Source: Labilithrix sp. (lineage in GTDB: Bacteria > Myxococcota_A > Polyangia > Polyangiales > Polyangiaceae). From it: a stretch of 64,000 bases of DNA. A model generated the notes under the pieces. It was given only the letters and a program-made list of their open reading frames with translations. It was not told the DNA's origin and searched no databases. The first letter of the stretch is position 1; the number at the start of each line of letters is the position of its first letter. This document shows positions 37,274-45,928 of the stretch, one piece after another. A program made the translations under genes and the position numbers. The stretch lies in the NCBI GenBank assembly GCA_019637225.1, contig JAHBWC010000024.1, positions 21,634-85,633 on the forward strand, written 5' to 3'.

Positions 37274-38722
37274 TTGGGTGACGCCGCCGGCTCCGCGGAG
37301 GCGCGGGACTCGTATCGGCTCTCGCTCGCAGCGCGGGACCGCGAGGTCACGGCCGTCTTCTGCTCGCTGACGGAGTCCGTAAGGCTCGCCGGCGTCGAGC
37401 TCGCGCCAAGCTCTGGTGCTACGCTTCGTGGTCAGGTGGGGCGCTCGATACGAGTGGCGGACGCTGGCATCGAGCAAGAGCTGCACTTTGCGAGCGAGGT
37501 CGTCGCGTACACGAGACTCGAGGCCGCGCGGGTGGCCTCGACGATCGCGAAGGCGCTTCTCGTCCTCGCGTTCGAGATGGCCGGCGTGGGTCGGCTACTG
37601 CTGGACGAGGCCACGCCCGCATGCGTCGCGCTCTTGAGCGTGATCGCCGCCGCGCTCTTCGTCACGAGCTACACTCTCTCGCTGGGGCGCCGCCGTGTGC
37701 CTGGCACGGTCTCAGCAGGATCCCACGGCTTGGATGCAACGTGGGGGAAGCGGGCTCGCAGCTTCGCGGCGGACGAGATCGCTTCCGCTCTCGTGGTACG
37801 GCGCTCGGCAAGCGGAGCCACGCGACCCTTCGTCGAGATTGGACTTCGACCACGCCTGCGCGCGCTGAAGTCGGTCAGCCGCAGGGACGGCGACATGCTG
37901 TCGTTGCAGGCGCCGGACGACGCCACTGCGGCACGACTCGTCGAGCTCCTTGGGTTCGGACGGAGCGGACGCCGAGTGTCGGTCTCTCTCGCCTTGCCGG
38001 AGCGACGCTTGCTTCATCTCGTTCTCGGTGCGATCTCGTACGCGACCGGACTTGCCTTCGTCGCGCTCGTGGGAACGGCGCTACCAGTAGAACGCCTGCT
38101 CGCATACCTCTATGGCATACCCGCCTCGGCGATGGTGGCCCTCCTCGTTCACGAATCTCTAAAGGCGGTCTGCGCAGCGGGGAAGGTTACCGTCGGCTGC
38201 GATGGGATTGAGGTCGAGCGAGGGCTGCACCGAGAGTTCCTGGTGCGAAGGGATCTCGACATCGCGCGCGTCGGACTGGCAGTCGAGACGGCGCTGCGCG
38301 GCGGGCTCGGTGGCCTCCTCCTCGACCCTGAGCGACGAGACGCTGTCGTTGGACTGCTCAGAGCATCCGAGAACGAGAACGAGGTGCCGCCATCACGCCT
38401 TCGCGCGTACGAGCGCGAAGGTCGCACGCCTGCGGACTGGAGTGAGCGCGTGCGAACGGCGGTCAATGTTGGCGACTACAGAAGAGGCGCGCTGGTTGTG
38501 GACGTGGCCGCCGCGATCGTCGTCAGTCCGAGCGCGACGGCCGACCAGCGAATCGGCGCTGCGCTTGCGCTGAGACTCTCCGAAACCCCGGCAGCACAAC
38601 TCCGGGATGCGACGGAGGGCATTGCCGATGGCCGGCTTCGCGAGGCAATTCTCGCGATCAACGACGCGGAGAACGAGCCCGACATCGTCCGTATTCTCGA
38701 AACTCGTGGTTGGTCGCGGTGA
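37274..38722 (+). CDS. Hypothetical membrane protein with two hydrophobic hairpins
   Basis: 482 residues if begun at TTG 37274; the start is uncertain and no good ribosome-binding site is visible. Hydrophobic stretches at about 92-130 (IAKALLVLAFEMAGVGRLLL, LLSVIAAALFVTSYTLSL) and about 245-300 (LLHLVLGAISYATGLAFVAL) probably span the membrane twice each. Cytosolic parts show two weakly similar beta-rich segments (about 140-230 and 305-350), possibly PH-like. The C-terminus (ADQRIGAALALRLSETPAAQ) is helical and reminiscent of HEAT-type scaffolding. No named family is recognised. Codon use is less GC-biased than in the housekeeping genes. Confidence 0.6.
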   Translation: MGDAAGSAEARDSYRLSLAARDREVTAVFCSLTESVRLAGVELAPSSGATLRGQVGRSIRVADAGIEQELHFASEVVAYTRLEAARVASTIAKALLVLAFEMAGVGRLLLDEATPACVALLSVIAAALFVTSYTLSLGRRRVPGTVSAGSHGLDATWGKRARSFAADEIASALVVRRSASGATRPFVEIGLRPRLRALKSVSRRDGDMLSLQAPDDATAARLVELLGFGRSGRRVSVSLALPERRLLHLVLGAISYATGLAFVALVGTALPVERLLAYLYGIPASAMVALLVHESLKAVCAAGKVTVGCDGIEVERGLHREFLVRRDLDIARVGLAVETALRGGLGGLLLDPERRDAVVGLLRASENENEVPPSRLRAYEREGRTPADWSERVRTAVNVGDYRRGALVVDVAAAIVVSPSATADQRIGAALALRLSETPAAQLRDATEGIADGRLREAILAINDAENEPDIVRILETRGWSR

Positions 38723-38888
38723 GCTGGCGGAGTCGACCGACGGGATCGACGATGCGCGGGAGACTGCCCACTCCGGAAACCTGTCGCAGACCGCGGGCGG
38801 AGACTTCGATGCGGACGACAGGTCACTTCGATTTCGCGGTCCGTCTTGGTCGCTGGAGCAGCTAATCTAGACGGACGGAGTAGAGCCT

Positions 38889-39254
38889 ATGATCACGACA
38901 TTCGTGACCCGCGGGGACCAGGAGTTCCAAAGATTCGTCGCAGTGCTGGGACTGGGAATGTGTCGAGCGATCGCGTCGGGAACGGTGAGCGTAGAGTTTG
39001 CGTGTGAGCGCCTCTTCGGGCCGGCGGTGATAACTCGGGCGAAGAATGCAGGTGCGACGCCCAAGTTTGTCGAGGCCCTCACTTTGGCGAGCGAGCTTGC
39101 TGATGTCGGACGGCTGGTGCCTCACGCGTTCGAAGCATCTCTGGCCGACGTCGAAGCGCGGCTGGTTGATATCCTTCGCTCGATGGGCCCAGGGGAACTC
39201 GAAGCGGAGAAGTGGCTCGTTACCAGACCAGCAGACTCATCAGATCCCTCATGA
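38889..39254 (+). CDS. Small DUF3969-like protein, possible immunity protein
   Basis: 121 residues with GGAG eight bases before ATG 38889. The sequence QRFVAVLGLGMCRAIASGTV, then SVEFACERLFGPAVITRAKN and LTLASELADVGRLVPHAFEA, resembles the small all-helical DUF3969 family, which occurs near polymorphic toxins. The match is from memory of the pattern, not a search. It opens a run of small co-directional accessory genes. Confidence 0.6.
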   Translation: MITTFVTRGDQEFQRFVAVLGLGMCRAIASGTVSVEFACERLFGPAVITRAKNAGATPKFVEALTLASELADVGRLVPHAFEASLADVEARLVDILRSMGPGELEAEKWLVTRPADSSDPS

Positions 39255-39307
39255 CTTCGTGATCGCGGCGGAGACGCCCGCCCACGATCCCGAAGGAGCC
39301 TGATTTC

Positions 39308-39418
39308 GTGAGGATAACCACACTGTATCGCCCGGTCGGACCCGAAGAGCTGGAGTTGATCAGGAACTCGGGCTGGATGGCGTTTCCACCGCGGCCTCCC
39401 GAGCGGCCGACGTGGTGA
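39308..39418 (+). pseudogene. 36-codon truncated gene (N-terminus of a small myxobacterial family)
   Basis: A GTG with an ideal AAGGAG nine bases upstream opens a 36-codon frame, TTLYRPVGPEELELIRNSGW then MAFPPRPPERPTW, ending at TGA 39416. The start resembles N-termini of proteins of roughly 80-100 residues, often labelled ADP-ribosylation/crystallin J1 in myxobacteria. The rest of the domain is missing, so this is most likely a remnant. The family name is from memory and not certain. Confidence 0.5.
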
Positions 39419-39541
39419 GAGAAGGAGCCCATCAGCGGACACGCATCGGAGTACAGTTGGGTGGGGGCTGGACGTCATTGCTGCAAAGCCACGACCAAAA
39501 TCGGTCAATCTGATCTATTAGAAGTAGATTGTCGTAACAAC

Positions 39542-40141
39542 ATGAAGTCCCGGTCCACTTCTAGGCAGTTTCCTGGATTCGAGCATCTGTACGCATTGTC
39601 AGACCCATGCTCGGATCAACCGTTCGTCGCATCTCTCGAAGGAATGGAGCAGTCGGTCTCGGTATTACGAAATGAGCGCCAGTGTGCGACTCCGATCCGC
39701 GCTTCCTGGGCGATGGGGGCGCCTACGCCTGGGGATATCGTCTGGACGACGGATGCCGTTCCAGTCCTGATGAGCGAGCGCGTTGCCGATGTCTTGCGCC
39801 GAGGAAAGTTCTCGGGATGGGACATTGTGCCGGTCGAGATGACAGACGAGGGCAGGTATCATCGATATCGGTATCACTTCCTTCGAATTAGTGGGCGTTG
39901 TGGACCCATCGACAATAGTCGAAGCACTCAGATTGAGCGAAGCTATCCGGGCGGAAATTTCCCGGCCTGGCTGGGACTCTACTTTGATCCGAGAACTTGG
40001 AGCGGTGCGGATGTGTTCATGCCCGCAGGATACGCGGGCTGGAAATTTGTTACCGCTCCTGTAAAGAATCTACTGGAGGAGCACAGGGTGAACAATGTTC
40101 GATTTCGATCTCTTGATAGTATCGAGCGCACCTCGCTCTAG
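39542..40141 (+). CDS. Imm11/DUF1629-like putative immunity protein
   Basis: 199 residues from ATG 39542. Segments MGAPTPGDIVWTTDAVPVLM, FSGWDIVPVEMTDEGRYHRY, YHFLRISGRCGPIDNSR and WLGLYFDPRTWSGADVFMP follow the Imm11 (DUF1629) pattern common in Myxococcota, where these proteins pair with secreted polymorphic toxins. No toxin gene is adjacent, so it may be an orphan immunity gene. Codon use includes many A/T-ending codons unlike neighbours, suggesting transfer. The 5' flank lacks a strong ribosome-binding site. Confidence 0.68.
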   Translation: MKSRSTSRQFPGFEHLYALSDPCSDQPFVASLEGMEQSVSVLRNERQCATPIRASWAMGAPTPGDIVWTTDAVPVLMSERVADVLRRGKFSGWDIVPVEMTDEGRYHRYRYHFLRISGRCGPIDNSRSTQIERSYPGGNFPAWLGLYFDPRTWSGADVFMPAGYAGWKFVTAPVKNLLEEHRVNNVRFRSLDSIERTSL

Positions 40142-40380
40142 CTGCGTGCCGGAGCCTCTGCGGAAGTGGGGGCGTCAGTCGCAACGCGACGCGGGGCAAG
40201 CTGCCTCCGCCGCTGCGGCAGCTTGTCGATTGCCGTCCATGCCGCACGGCACTGGCCAAGACTCAAGAACTCTTGGCGAAGAGGTATGACTCCACCACCT
40301 CCATCAGCCTTACAGCCTTACACAGCCCGATTAGAGTTCCAGAGCCAAAATGCAAGTAATAAGATTGTCTTGTAGGTGAC

Positions 40381-40980
40381 ATGAGCGATCAAGAAGACGT
40401 TGAAGACGTTGATCGTCGGGCCTACGTAGAGCGAATGAGCGAGTACGGGGAAGCCGTCAAGCGCGGCAATGCGAACGCTCAGGCCATTCTTCGTGAGGCC
40501 GAAGCCATATGGCGACGACTGTGTTGCTACGACGGCCCCGCAAGACAGACACCGTCAATGCATCGCGCACTGACACTCTTCCACGCGATTCAGGCTGGTG
40601 ATCCGGTCGAGGCGAAGCGCGTCTACGATGAGATGTCACCAGACTCTCGACATCGTATCGATCTGGCAGACAGGCACGGAACTATGCGGCCATGGCTTCA
40701 AAGCTCTGACGGCTCGCCTGCGGAAGGCAACGAAGACCTGACCCAGGTGCACTTCCTCAAACAGTATGAGGTGTTCAAGCGGAGAGTTCGGGAGGAGGGG
40801 TCGGCGTCAGCCTTTCAAGAACTTGGCATGGCATGCGAGCGCCTCGGACGAGTTGAGGAGGCATGTGATGCGTATGGCGAATCGGCCGAACTAGCCAGCG
40901 ACAGCAATGACACGACAATTCTTGCATTTGTACAGGGCCGCATACTTTCGCTACTCGGCGGTCCCGGTGGCCAGCATTAA
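40381..40980 (+). CDS. Hypothetical acidic helical protein with a TPR-like C-terminus
   Basis: 199 residues. The N-terminal half is helical and charged (RAYVERMSEYGEAVKRGNAN). The C-terminal segment FQELGMACERLGRVEEACDA, then YGESAELASDSNDT, looks like one TPR-type helical hairpin. No signal peptide or membrane segment is seen. It lies in the same direction as the Imm11-like gene but 240 bp away. The non-coding gap between them contains only short AT-rich sequence. No family recognised. Confidence 0.6.
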   Translation: MSDQEDVEDVDRRAYVERMSEYGEAVKRGNANAQAILREAEAIWRRLCCYDGPARQTPSMHRALTLFHAIQAGDPVEAKRVYDEMSPDSRHRIDLADRHGTMRPWLQSSDGSPAEGNEDLTQVHFLKQYEVFKRRVREEGSASAFQELGMACERLGRVEEACDAYGESAELASDSNDTTILAFVQGRILSLLGGPGGQH

Positions 40981-41219
40981 CTAGCAGGCTGCTGAGGTAC
41001 GGGAGTGAGGGGGACTTGGCCCCTGAAGTCGATCCTTCTTGGCGTCGGCCATCATTCGGTTGAGGGCAGGCCTCTTCTCTCTCCGGAGACCCCGGTGAAG
41101 AGCTGCACGGGGATTGTGCCGCCCGAAGCCACGGCGGGACGCCTGGGCTTCGAGGTCGGGGAGCTGGTTCTCGGTCGTCTGGTCGTTCGTCGAGACGCGG
41201 ACGTTGATGGCGTCTTCAT
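40981..41219 (-). pseudogene. Decayed serine site-specific recombinase (resolvase) N-terminal fragment
   Basis: Reading leftwards from about 41214, the frame gives DAINVRVSTNDQTTENQLPD and then LEAQASRRGF, the hallmark start of the serine resolvase catalytic domain, and later RREKRPALNRMMADAKKDRL. The catalytic serine is present (RVSTND). The ATG at 41219 is one base out of frame with this segment. After the DAKKDR region the sequence loses homology and stops at TAG 40983-40981, so about 110 residues of a full-length resolvase are missing. A relic of a mobile element in the accessory island. Confidence 0.75.
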
Positions 41220-41282
41220 GAAGTGAAGACAGCCGGGAGGGAGCGGCGAGGAATCAACTCAGAAGAAGGTCCGGCCGAGCGC

Positions 41283-41624
41283 CTACGGCGAGCGAAAGAT
41301 CCGAGCGGTGTATCGGCGGAAGGTCAGGATGGCATCACGGTCGTCGGCGAAGAAGTCCTCGAAGAAGCCAGGCCGCCCAAGCTCGGGAGTGTAGCTGTAG
41401 CGTTCCCCGTCTGGTCCGTAGGTCGTCACCCAGTCGGGATCGGTCCCGCTCTCGATGACCGCGAAGAGCGCGGGCGGGTAGAGGTAGGGCCGACCTTCAT
41501 CGTTGATGATCCGATACGAGGCGGCCTCGATCCCGATGACCCGGTAGATGTTGCCGAGCGTGAGGTCCGTGAACACCGTTTCGGGTTCGTCCACCGCCGT
41601 CTGCTGAATGCATCGCACACGCAT
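41283..41624 (-). CDS. Small hypothetical protein, immunity-like context
   Basis: 113 residues if started at ATG 41624; the frame extends to 41771 but that part looks non-homologous. The protein has a small SH3-like beta segment (LTLGNIYRVIGIEAASYRII, then NDEGRPYLYPPALFAVI) and an acidic, aromatic C-terminus (DWVTTYGPDGERYSYTPELG, GFFEDFFADDRDA). The type is common in toxin-immunity neighbourhoods, but I cannot name a family. It is transcribed opposite to the other island genes. The 290 bp to its right, up to the lipoprotein gene, shows nothing recognisable. Confidence 0.55.
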   Translation of the reverse strand: MRVRCIQQTAVDEPETVFTDLTLGNIYRVIGIEAASYRIINDEGRPYLYPPALFAVIESGTDPDWVTTYGPDGERYSYTPELGRPGFFEDFFADDRDAILTFRRYTARIFRSP

Positions 41625-41912
41625 GTCAAGCCAACTACTCGGTCTTGTTCTCTGCCCCGCCAATGCCACGGACCTAATACCGAGAATCTCGGCGGTCGTC
41701 CCGCCGAGTTCCATTGTCCCACCATACTGTCCCACGAGACGGTCGACATCCCGAATCTCACGCTCTCGCATCGAGGAGCTTTGGCGTCACCTGCCCCGCG
41801 ACGCTTCACCCTGTTGAGGGGCTGTAGCGCCTCTCCCTGGCCTGAGCGGCCGGAAGTCAGTTGACCAGGAGTCGGGATCGACCTCGGGAGTCAGGTCAGG
41901 CTGCGCGGGCGC

Positions 41913-42635
41913 TCACAGCTGCGCGCTGTCGATCCAAGCCGTGAGGCAGTCCTGGGCGTCGGTGCATGACGCTTGCGCGGCGCACTTCTTGGCGGCGGCG
42001 GTGACGTCGTCGCGGAGCCACGCACCGAGATCGTTGAGGCCGGCGCGCGTCTCCGCAGAGCAGATCGTCTCTTCGCACGCGCCGTCGAGCGCGCCGCAAA
42101 GCTCGTCGCCGAGCGTCGTCGGCGGGAGACGGCAGGCCGTCGGATCGCCCGAGCAGCCCTGGGCGATCGAGCAGTCGTAGATCTTCGCGACTTCGAGCCG
42201 CTCGACCTTCGCCCACGCGCTGCACACGGAGACGTCACGGCCGGGGACCGCGAGGTTGCAGGACGCGAGGTGGTCGAAGTACCGCGTGCACGCCGCCTCG
42301 ACCTCGGCGTTCGAGTGCGTGCCGAGCTCCCCGCGGAAGCCTTCCTTGTTGCACGCCGCGCGATCGTCGTCGCTGCAGGTGCTCGCGCGGCCGCAGCTGA
42401 TCGAGCACGACCGGCTGGGGTCGCAGCTGAACGATGCGTCGAGACACGCGTCCATGCAGCGCGAGCAGGCCTCGCCGTCACGCCGGTGCCGTGCGTCGCA
42501 CTGCGTCTCGAGACACACCTTCTCGACGGTCATGCCGAGAGGTTCGTCGTCCTTCTCGGTCGACGAACACCCGATCAGCGCCGCGGCGACGGGCAGGCAC
42601 GAGAGGGCGAACACGAAACGGAGGGAGGCGCGCAT
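41913..42635 (-). CDS. Cys-rich putative lipoprotein
   Basis: 240 residues from ATG 42635. The signal peptide RFVFALSCLPVAAALIGCSS ends in lipobox LIGC. The mature protein has about 20 cysteines in recurring pairs (CLETQCDARH, CSRCMDACLDASFSCDPSRS, CSISCGRASTC), suggesting several disulfides outside the cytoplasm. The pattern is common in Polyangia lipoproteins without known function. It is divergent from the Uma2-like gene, with about 190 bp between them. GC-rich codon use resumes here, marking the right edge of the accessory island. Confidence 0.75.
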   Translation of the reverse strand: MRASLRFVFALSCLPVAAALIGCSSTEKDDEPLGMTVEKVCLETQCDARHRRDGEACSRCMDACLDASFSCDPSRSCSISCGRASTCSDDDRAACNKEGFRGELGTHSNAEVEAACTRYFDHLASCNLAVPGRDVSVCSAWAKVERLEVAKIYDCSIAQGCSGDPTACRLPPTTLGDELCGALDGACEETICSAETRAGLNDLGAWLRDDVTAAAKKCAAQASCTDAQDCLTAWIDSAQL

Positions 42636-42828
42636 GGCCCGCCCCTGTCGGCCGCGCCGCGCGGGTGTTGCGTCCTCCCGTCGATGGGAAGCCCGCCGCG
42701 ACTGGCCCGGGGCCGGCCCGATGTGGCCCGTGCCGTCTCGTCGCGAGGCGCAAACGCGCGGGATCGCTCGAGGGGCGCTGCGGCATGGGGCGTGCTCGGG
42801 GTCGCGCGTGGTCGCTCGGGCAACTAGA

Positions 42829-43593
42829 ATGGACGACATGAATGCGTCGTCGTTCCGACACGTTCGTCCTGTCCGGCCGCTTCGGTTTCCAACGACCGAG
42901 CCGGAGGACGAGCGCTTGCCGCAAAGTCGACGTCATCACCACCTGTGCCAGGCGCTCTACGAGATCCTCCGCGCGGTCGTGGACCCGGCGGAAGACACCG
43001 TCGGCGCGGATCAGTTCGTGTACTTCAACGCGAACCGGCCGCAGCGCTGCCTCGCGCCTGACGTCTTCGTGAAGCGAGGCGTGGCGGACGAAGACTTCAA
43101 CTCGTGGAAGACCTGGAAGAAGGGCGCGCCCGAAGTCGCGTTCGAGGTGCTGAGCCCGAGCGACAGCTACGAGCGCTGGACGCTCGACGAGAAGATCGAG
43201 CGCTACCACGAGCTCGGCGTCCGTGAGCTCGTGGTGTTCAACGTCGACGCCGAGCCGGGCGAGCGCCTTCGCGTGTGGGATCGCATCGAGGGCGACTTCG
43301 TCGAGCGGCTCGTCGAGGACGAGCGGACCTCGAGCGCCGTTCTGGGCGTTCAGCTCGTGGTCGCGCCCGTCTCCGTCATCCAGGAGGGCGTGCGCTACGA
43401 GGCCTGCCTCCGCGTCGCGCGCGACGAGGCGGCGACGGATCTGATCCCGACGCGCGAGGAGGCGCGCCACGCCGCCGAGGAGGCGCGGATCGCCGCGGAG
43501 CGCGAACGCCGTACCGAGGCGGACGCTCGGAAGGACGCCGAGGCGAGGGTCGCCGCGCTCGAGGCGGAGCTCGCGCGGCTGCGCGGGAGCTGA
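42829..43593 (+). CDS. Uma2-family (DUF820) putative endonuclease with C-terminal coiled coil
   Basis: 254 residues from ATG 42829. The Uma2/DUF820 PD-(D/E)xK fold is recognisable from LAPDVFVKRGV (acidic residue), KKGAPEVAFEVLSPSDSYER (ExxSP) and KIERYHELGVRELVVFNVD (K and YxxxG). A long Ala/Arg/Glu coiled coil (about 195-250) closes the protein. These proteins are abundant in cyanobacteria and Myxococcota. Activity is predicted from fold only and the substrate is unknown. It is followed after six bases by the oxidoreductase gene. Confidence 0.8.
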   Translation: MDDMNASSFRHVRPVRPLRFPTTEPEDERLPQSRRHHHLCQALYEILRAVVDPAEDTVGADQFVYFNANRPQRCLAPDVFVKRGVADEDFNSWKTWKKGAPEVAFEVLSPSDSYERWTLDEKIERYHELGVRELVVFNVDAEPGERLRVWDRIEGDFVERLVEDERTSSAVLGVQLVVAPVSVIQEGVRYEACLRVARDEAATDLIPTREEARHAAEEARIAAERERRTEADARKDAEARVAALEAELARLRGS

Positions 43594-43599
43594 GTCGCG

Positions 43600-45177
43600 A
43601 TGGCGAGTGCGGTCGTCGTCGGCTCGGGGATCGGCGGGTGCGCGGCGACGCTGCTGCTCGCGCACGCCGGCCTGCGGGTGACGCTGATCGAGAAGAATCG
43701 GCGCCTCGGCGGATCGTGCTCTGGCTACGACAAGCAGGGCTTCCACGTCGACATCGGCACGCACATGTTCTGCCGCGGCGACCGCGGGCCGCTCGGCGAC
43801 GTGCTCCGGCGCGCGAACGCGGACGGCGCGATCCGCTTCGTGCGGACGCCTGACATCGCCGAGCTCCGCTTCTTCGAGCCGTCGGAGCCCGATCGCGTGC
43901 AGAGCGTCGCCGTCCCCGCCGCGCGAAGGCGGATGCCGCGCTGCGCGGTCGAGCTCGCCATGGCGCTCGACCTCTCCGTCCCCGAGGCGATCCGGGCCGC
44001 GAGGCTCTTCACGCACATCCTCGCGATGAGCGACGAGGAGGTCGAGCGCTGGGACCACCGGACGATCGAGGAGTTCCTCGAGCCCTTCACCGATCACGCC
44101 CCGACGATCGCGCTCTTCGGCTTCCTCCTCGGCCTCTACTTCATCCTCCCGTACTGGGAGGTCTCCGCCGGCGAGGCGCTCTACTGCTTCCGCAAGATGG
44201 CGCGCGACAACGCGCTCGGCTACCCGCGCGGCGGGGCGATCGCCATCCCCGAGACCTACGTGCGCCTCGCGAAGGAGCGCGGCGCGGAGGTGCGCGTCGG
44301 CACGGGCGTCAAGCGGATCGTCGTCGAGGGCGGCCGCGCGACCGGCGTCGAGCTCGCCGACGGAACCGTGCTCCCCGCGGACGTCGTCGTCTCGACGTCG
44401 AGCGTCCGCACGACGGTGACCCGGCTCGTCGGCGCGGAGCACTTTCCGGCCGAGTACGTCGACCGCGCGCGGAAGATCCGCGGCTCGTACATCGCGGTGC
44501 AGGCGAAGATCGGCCTCTCGAAGAAGCTCGTCGACGCCGGCTGTCTCGTCGGCGGCGTCGGCGACGGCGTCGACCTCGCGCGCGTGGGCACCGACGACAT
44601 GAAGGACATGTTCCGCTGCCTGACGCGCGGAGAGATCCCGCCGATCGTCCCGTTCTACTGTCCGGTACCGACGAACTTCGATCCGTCGCTCGCGCCGCCC
44701 GGGCACCAGCTCCTCACGGTGTGCGCCGTCGCGCCGACGACCGACGTGACGCTGACCTCGCCGCCGAAGGCCTGGGAGGAGGCGATGCTCCGGACGATCC
44801 GCCGCGTCGTGCCCGGCCTCGACGAGCACGCGCTGTTCATCGACACGTTCGACGTCGCGTTCATCGAGAGCTGGATCGGCAAGGAGTTCGGCCCCGCCGT
44901 CTCGACCGGCCAGACGCCCGATCAGGTCGGCCGGCGCCGTCCTCCCGTCCAGACGCCGATCCGCGGGCTCTACCTCGCCGGATGCGGCGCAGGCGCCCGC
45001 GGCGTCGGCACGGAGCTCGCGGCCGCGAGCGCGATCGAGTGCACCGATCGCGTCCTCGCCGACCTCGGCCGATCGGCGCGCAGCCCCCAGCCGCAGGCGC
45101 CGACCACCCGCGAGCGCGCCGTCCGCTTGCTCGAGCGCTCGGCGGCGCGTCCGCTCGCGTGGGCGACGCGCGCCTGA
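43600..45177 (+). CDS. Phytoene-desaturase/CrtI-like FAD-dependent oxidoreductase
   Basis: 525 residues. The N-terminal dinucleotide-binding motif VVVGSGIGGCAATLLLAHAG, then VTLIEKNRRLGGSCSGY, and the C-terminal FAD segment TPIRGLYLAGCGAGARGVGT are typical of CrtI/RetSat-type amine-oxidase-fold enzymes. Middle parts (YPRGGAIAIPETYVRLAKER, GVKRIVVEGGRATGVELADG) agree. Substrate could be a carotenoid, polyprenoid or other lipid. No phytoene synthase or other carotenoid gene is near, so CrtI activity itself is not supported. Confidence 0.85.
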   Translation: MASAVVVGSGIGGCAATLLLAHAGLRVTLIEKNRRLGGSCSGYDKQGFHVDIGTHMFCRGDRGPLGDVLRRANADGAIRFVRTPDIAELRFFEPSEPDRVQSVAVPAARRRMPRCAVELAMALDLSVPEAIRAARLFTHILAMSDEEVERWDHRTIEEFLEPFTDHAPTIALFGFLLGLYFILPYWEVSAGEALYCFRKMARDNALGYPRGGAIAIPETYVRLAKERGAEVRVGTGVKRIVVEGGRATGVELADGTVLPADVVVSTSSVRTTVTRLVGAEHFPAEYVDRARKIRGSYIAVQAKIGLSKKLVDAGCLVGGVGDGVDLARVGTDDMKDMFRCLTRGEIPPIVPFYCPVPTNFDPSLAPPGHQLLTVCAVAPTTDVTLTSPPKAWEEAMLRTIRRVVPGLDEHALFIDTFDVAFIESWIGKEFGPAVSTGQTPDQVGRRRPPVQTPIRGLYLAGCGAGARGVGTELAAASAIECTDRVLADLGRSARSPQPQAPTTRERAVRLLERSAARPLAWATRA

Positions 45178-45274
45178 TCGCCGGCCGACGCGCGCCGGGG
45201 GCTCGTCGCACGGGCGCGTCGTCATGCGCCGCGCCGGCGGAACGCGGCGCATCGAACGCGTCTCGCGCGCCGGC

Positions 45275-45895
45275 TCAGCTAGCGCCCGAGAGCAACGCCG
45301 CCACGAAGGCGACGACGACGCCGCCGAGCGCCCATCGGCGCTGCGTGCTCTCGGTCGGCACGCGCTTCGCGTTGTAGCGGCGCACGGCGAAGAACGCGCC
45401 GACCATGTCGATGGCGACGATCAGCGCCCAGGCGCGGACGAGCTCGACCCGCCCAGCGAACAGCATGCCGAGGACCGCGCCGACGACGCCCGAAGCGAGG
45501 ATCGTCCCGGCCGCGCCGTGCCGCGCGTAGAAGTGACCTCCGCCGATCGGGACGATCACCGCGAGGAACGCAGCCCCGACCGCGCTCCGCGGCTTGACGA
45601 ACTTGTCCGCCTTCTCGCTGTCGTCCTCGATGGCGCCCGCGCCGCGGAACGGATGGGTGCTCTCGCTCGTCATGGCCGCGAGCGCCTCCTCGGCCTTCTG
45701 CAGATCGCCGGGCGCGACGACGACGCGCAGCACGTCGGAGGTTTGCGACCACGTCATGCGCGTCGCCTGCGGGTTGCCGCGGATAGCGACGCGCACGTCG
45801 TGCTCGTGCAAAAAGTCGCGGATCATGTCGGCGCCGATCGGGTCGGTGACCCGCCGCACCTCGATCCAGTCCCCCTCGTCGTCCCCGCTGCCCAT
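45275..45895 (-). CDS. DUF2007-like domain protein with membrane helices
   Basis: 206 residues. The N-terminal 75 residues (IGADMIRDFLHEHDVRVAIR, VLRVVVAPGDLQKAEEALA) resemble DUF2007, a small alpha/beta domain linked to GlnB-type signalling. Three or four hydrophobic helices follow (AVGAAFLAVIVPIGGGHFYA, GTILASGVVGAVLGMLFAGR, LVRAWALIVAIDMVGAFFAV, WALGGVVVAFVAALL). Possibly a membrane sensor; unproved. Confidence 0.75.
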   Translation of the reverse strand: MGSGDDEGDWIEVRRVTDPIGADMIRDFLHEHDVRVAIRGNPQATRMTWSQTSDVLRVVVAPGDLQKAEEALAAMTSESTHPFRGAGAIEDDSEKADKFVKPRSAVGAAFLAVIVPIGGGHFYARHGAAGTILASGVVGAVLGMLFAGRVELVRAWALIVAIDMVGAFFAVRRYNAKRVPTESTQRRWALGGVVVAFVAALLSGAS

Positions 45896-45928
45896 CGGTC
45901 GAGTGTACCCCGAGCCGGGCCGCGCCGA

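Noticed and set aside
36666..37370. Rightward open frame upstream of the accessory island
   Set aside because: No credible start or ribosome-binding site, composition changes along its length, and it overlaps the better-supported gene starting at 37274.
42829..43593. Uma2 gene as part of a defence or restriction system
   Set aside because: No methyltransferase, helicase or other defence partner is adjacent; the family is commonly solitary.
43600..45177. Carotenoid biosynthesis cluster
   Set aside because: Only one CrtI-like enzyme is present; no phytoene synthase, cyclase or ketolase gene is nearby.
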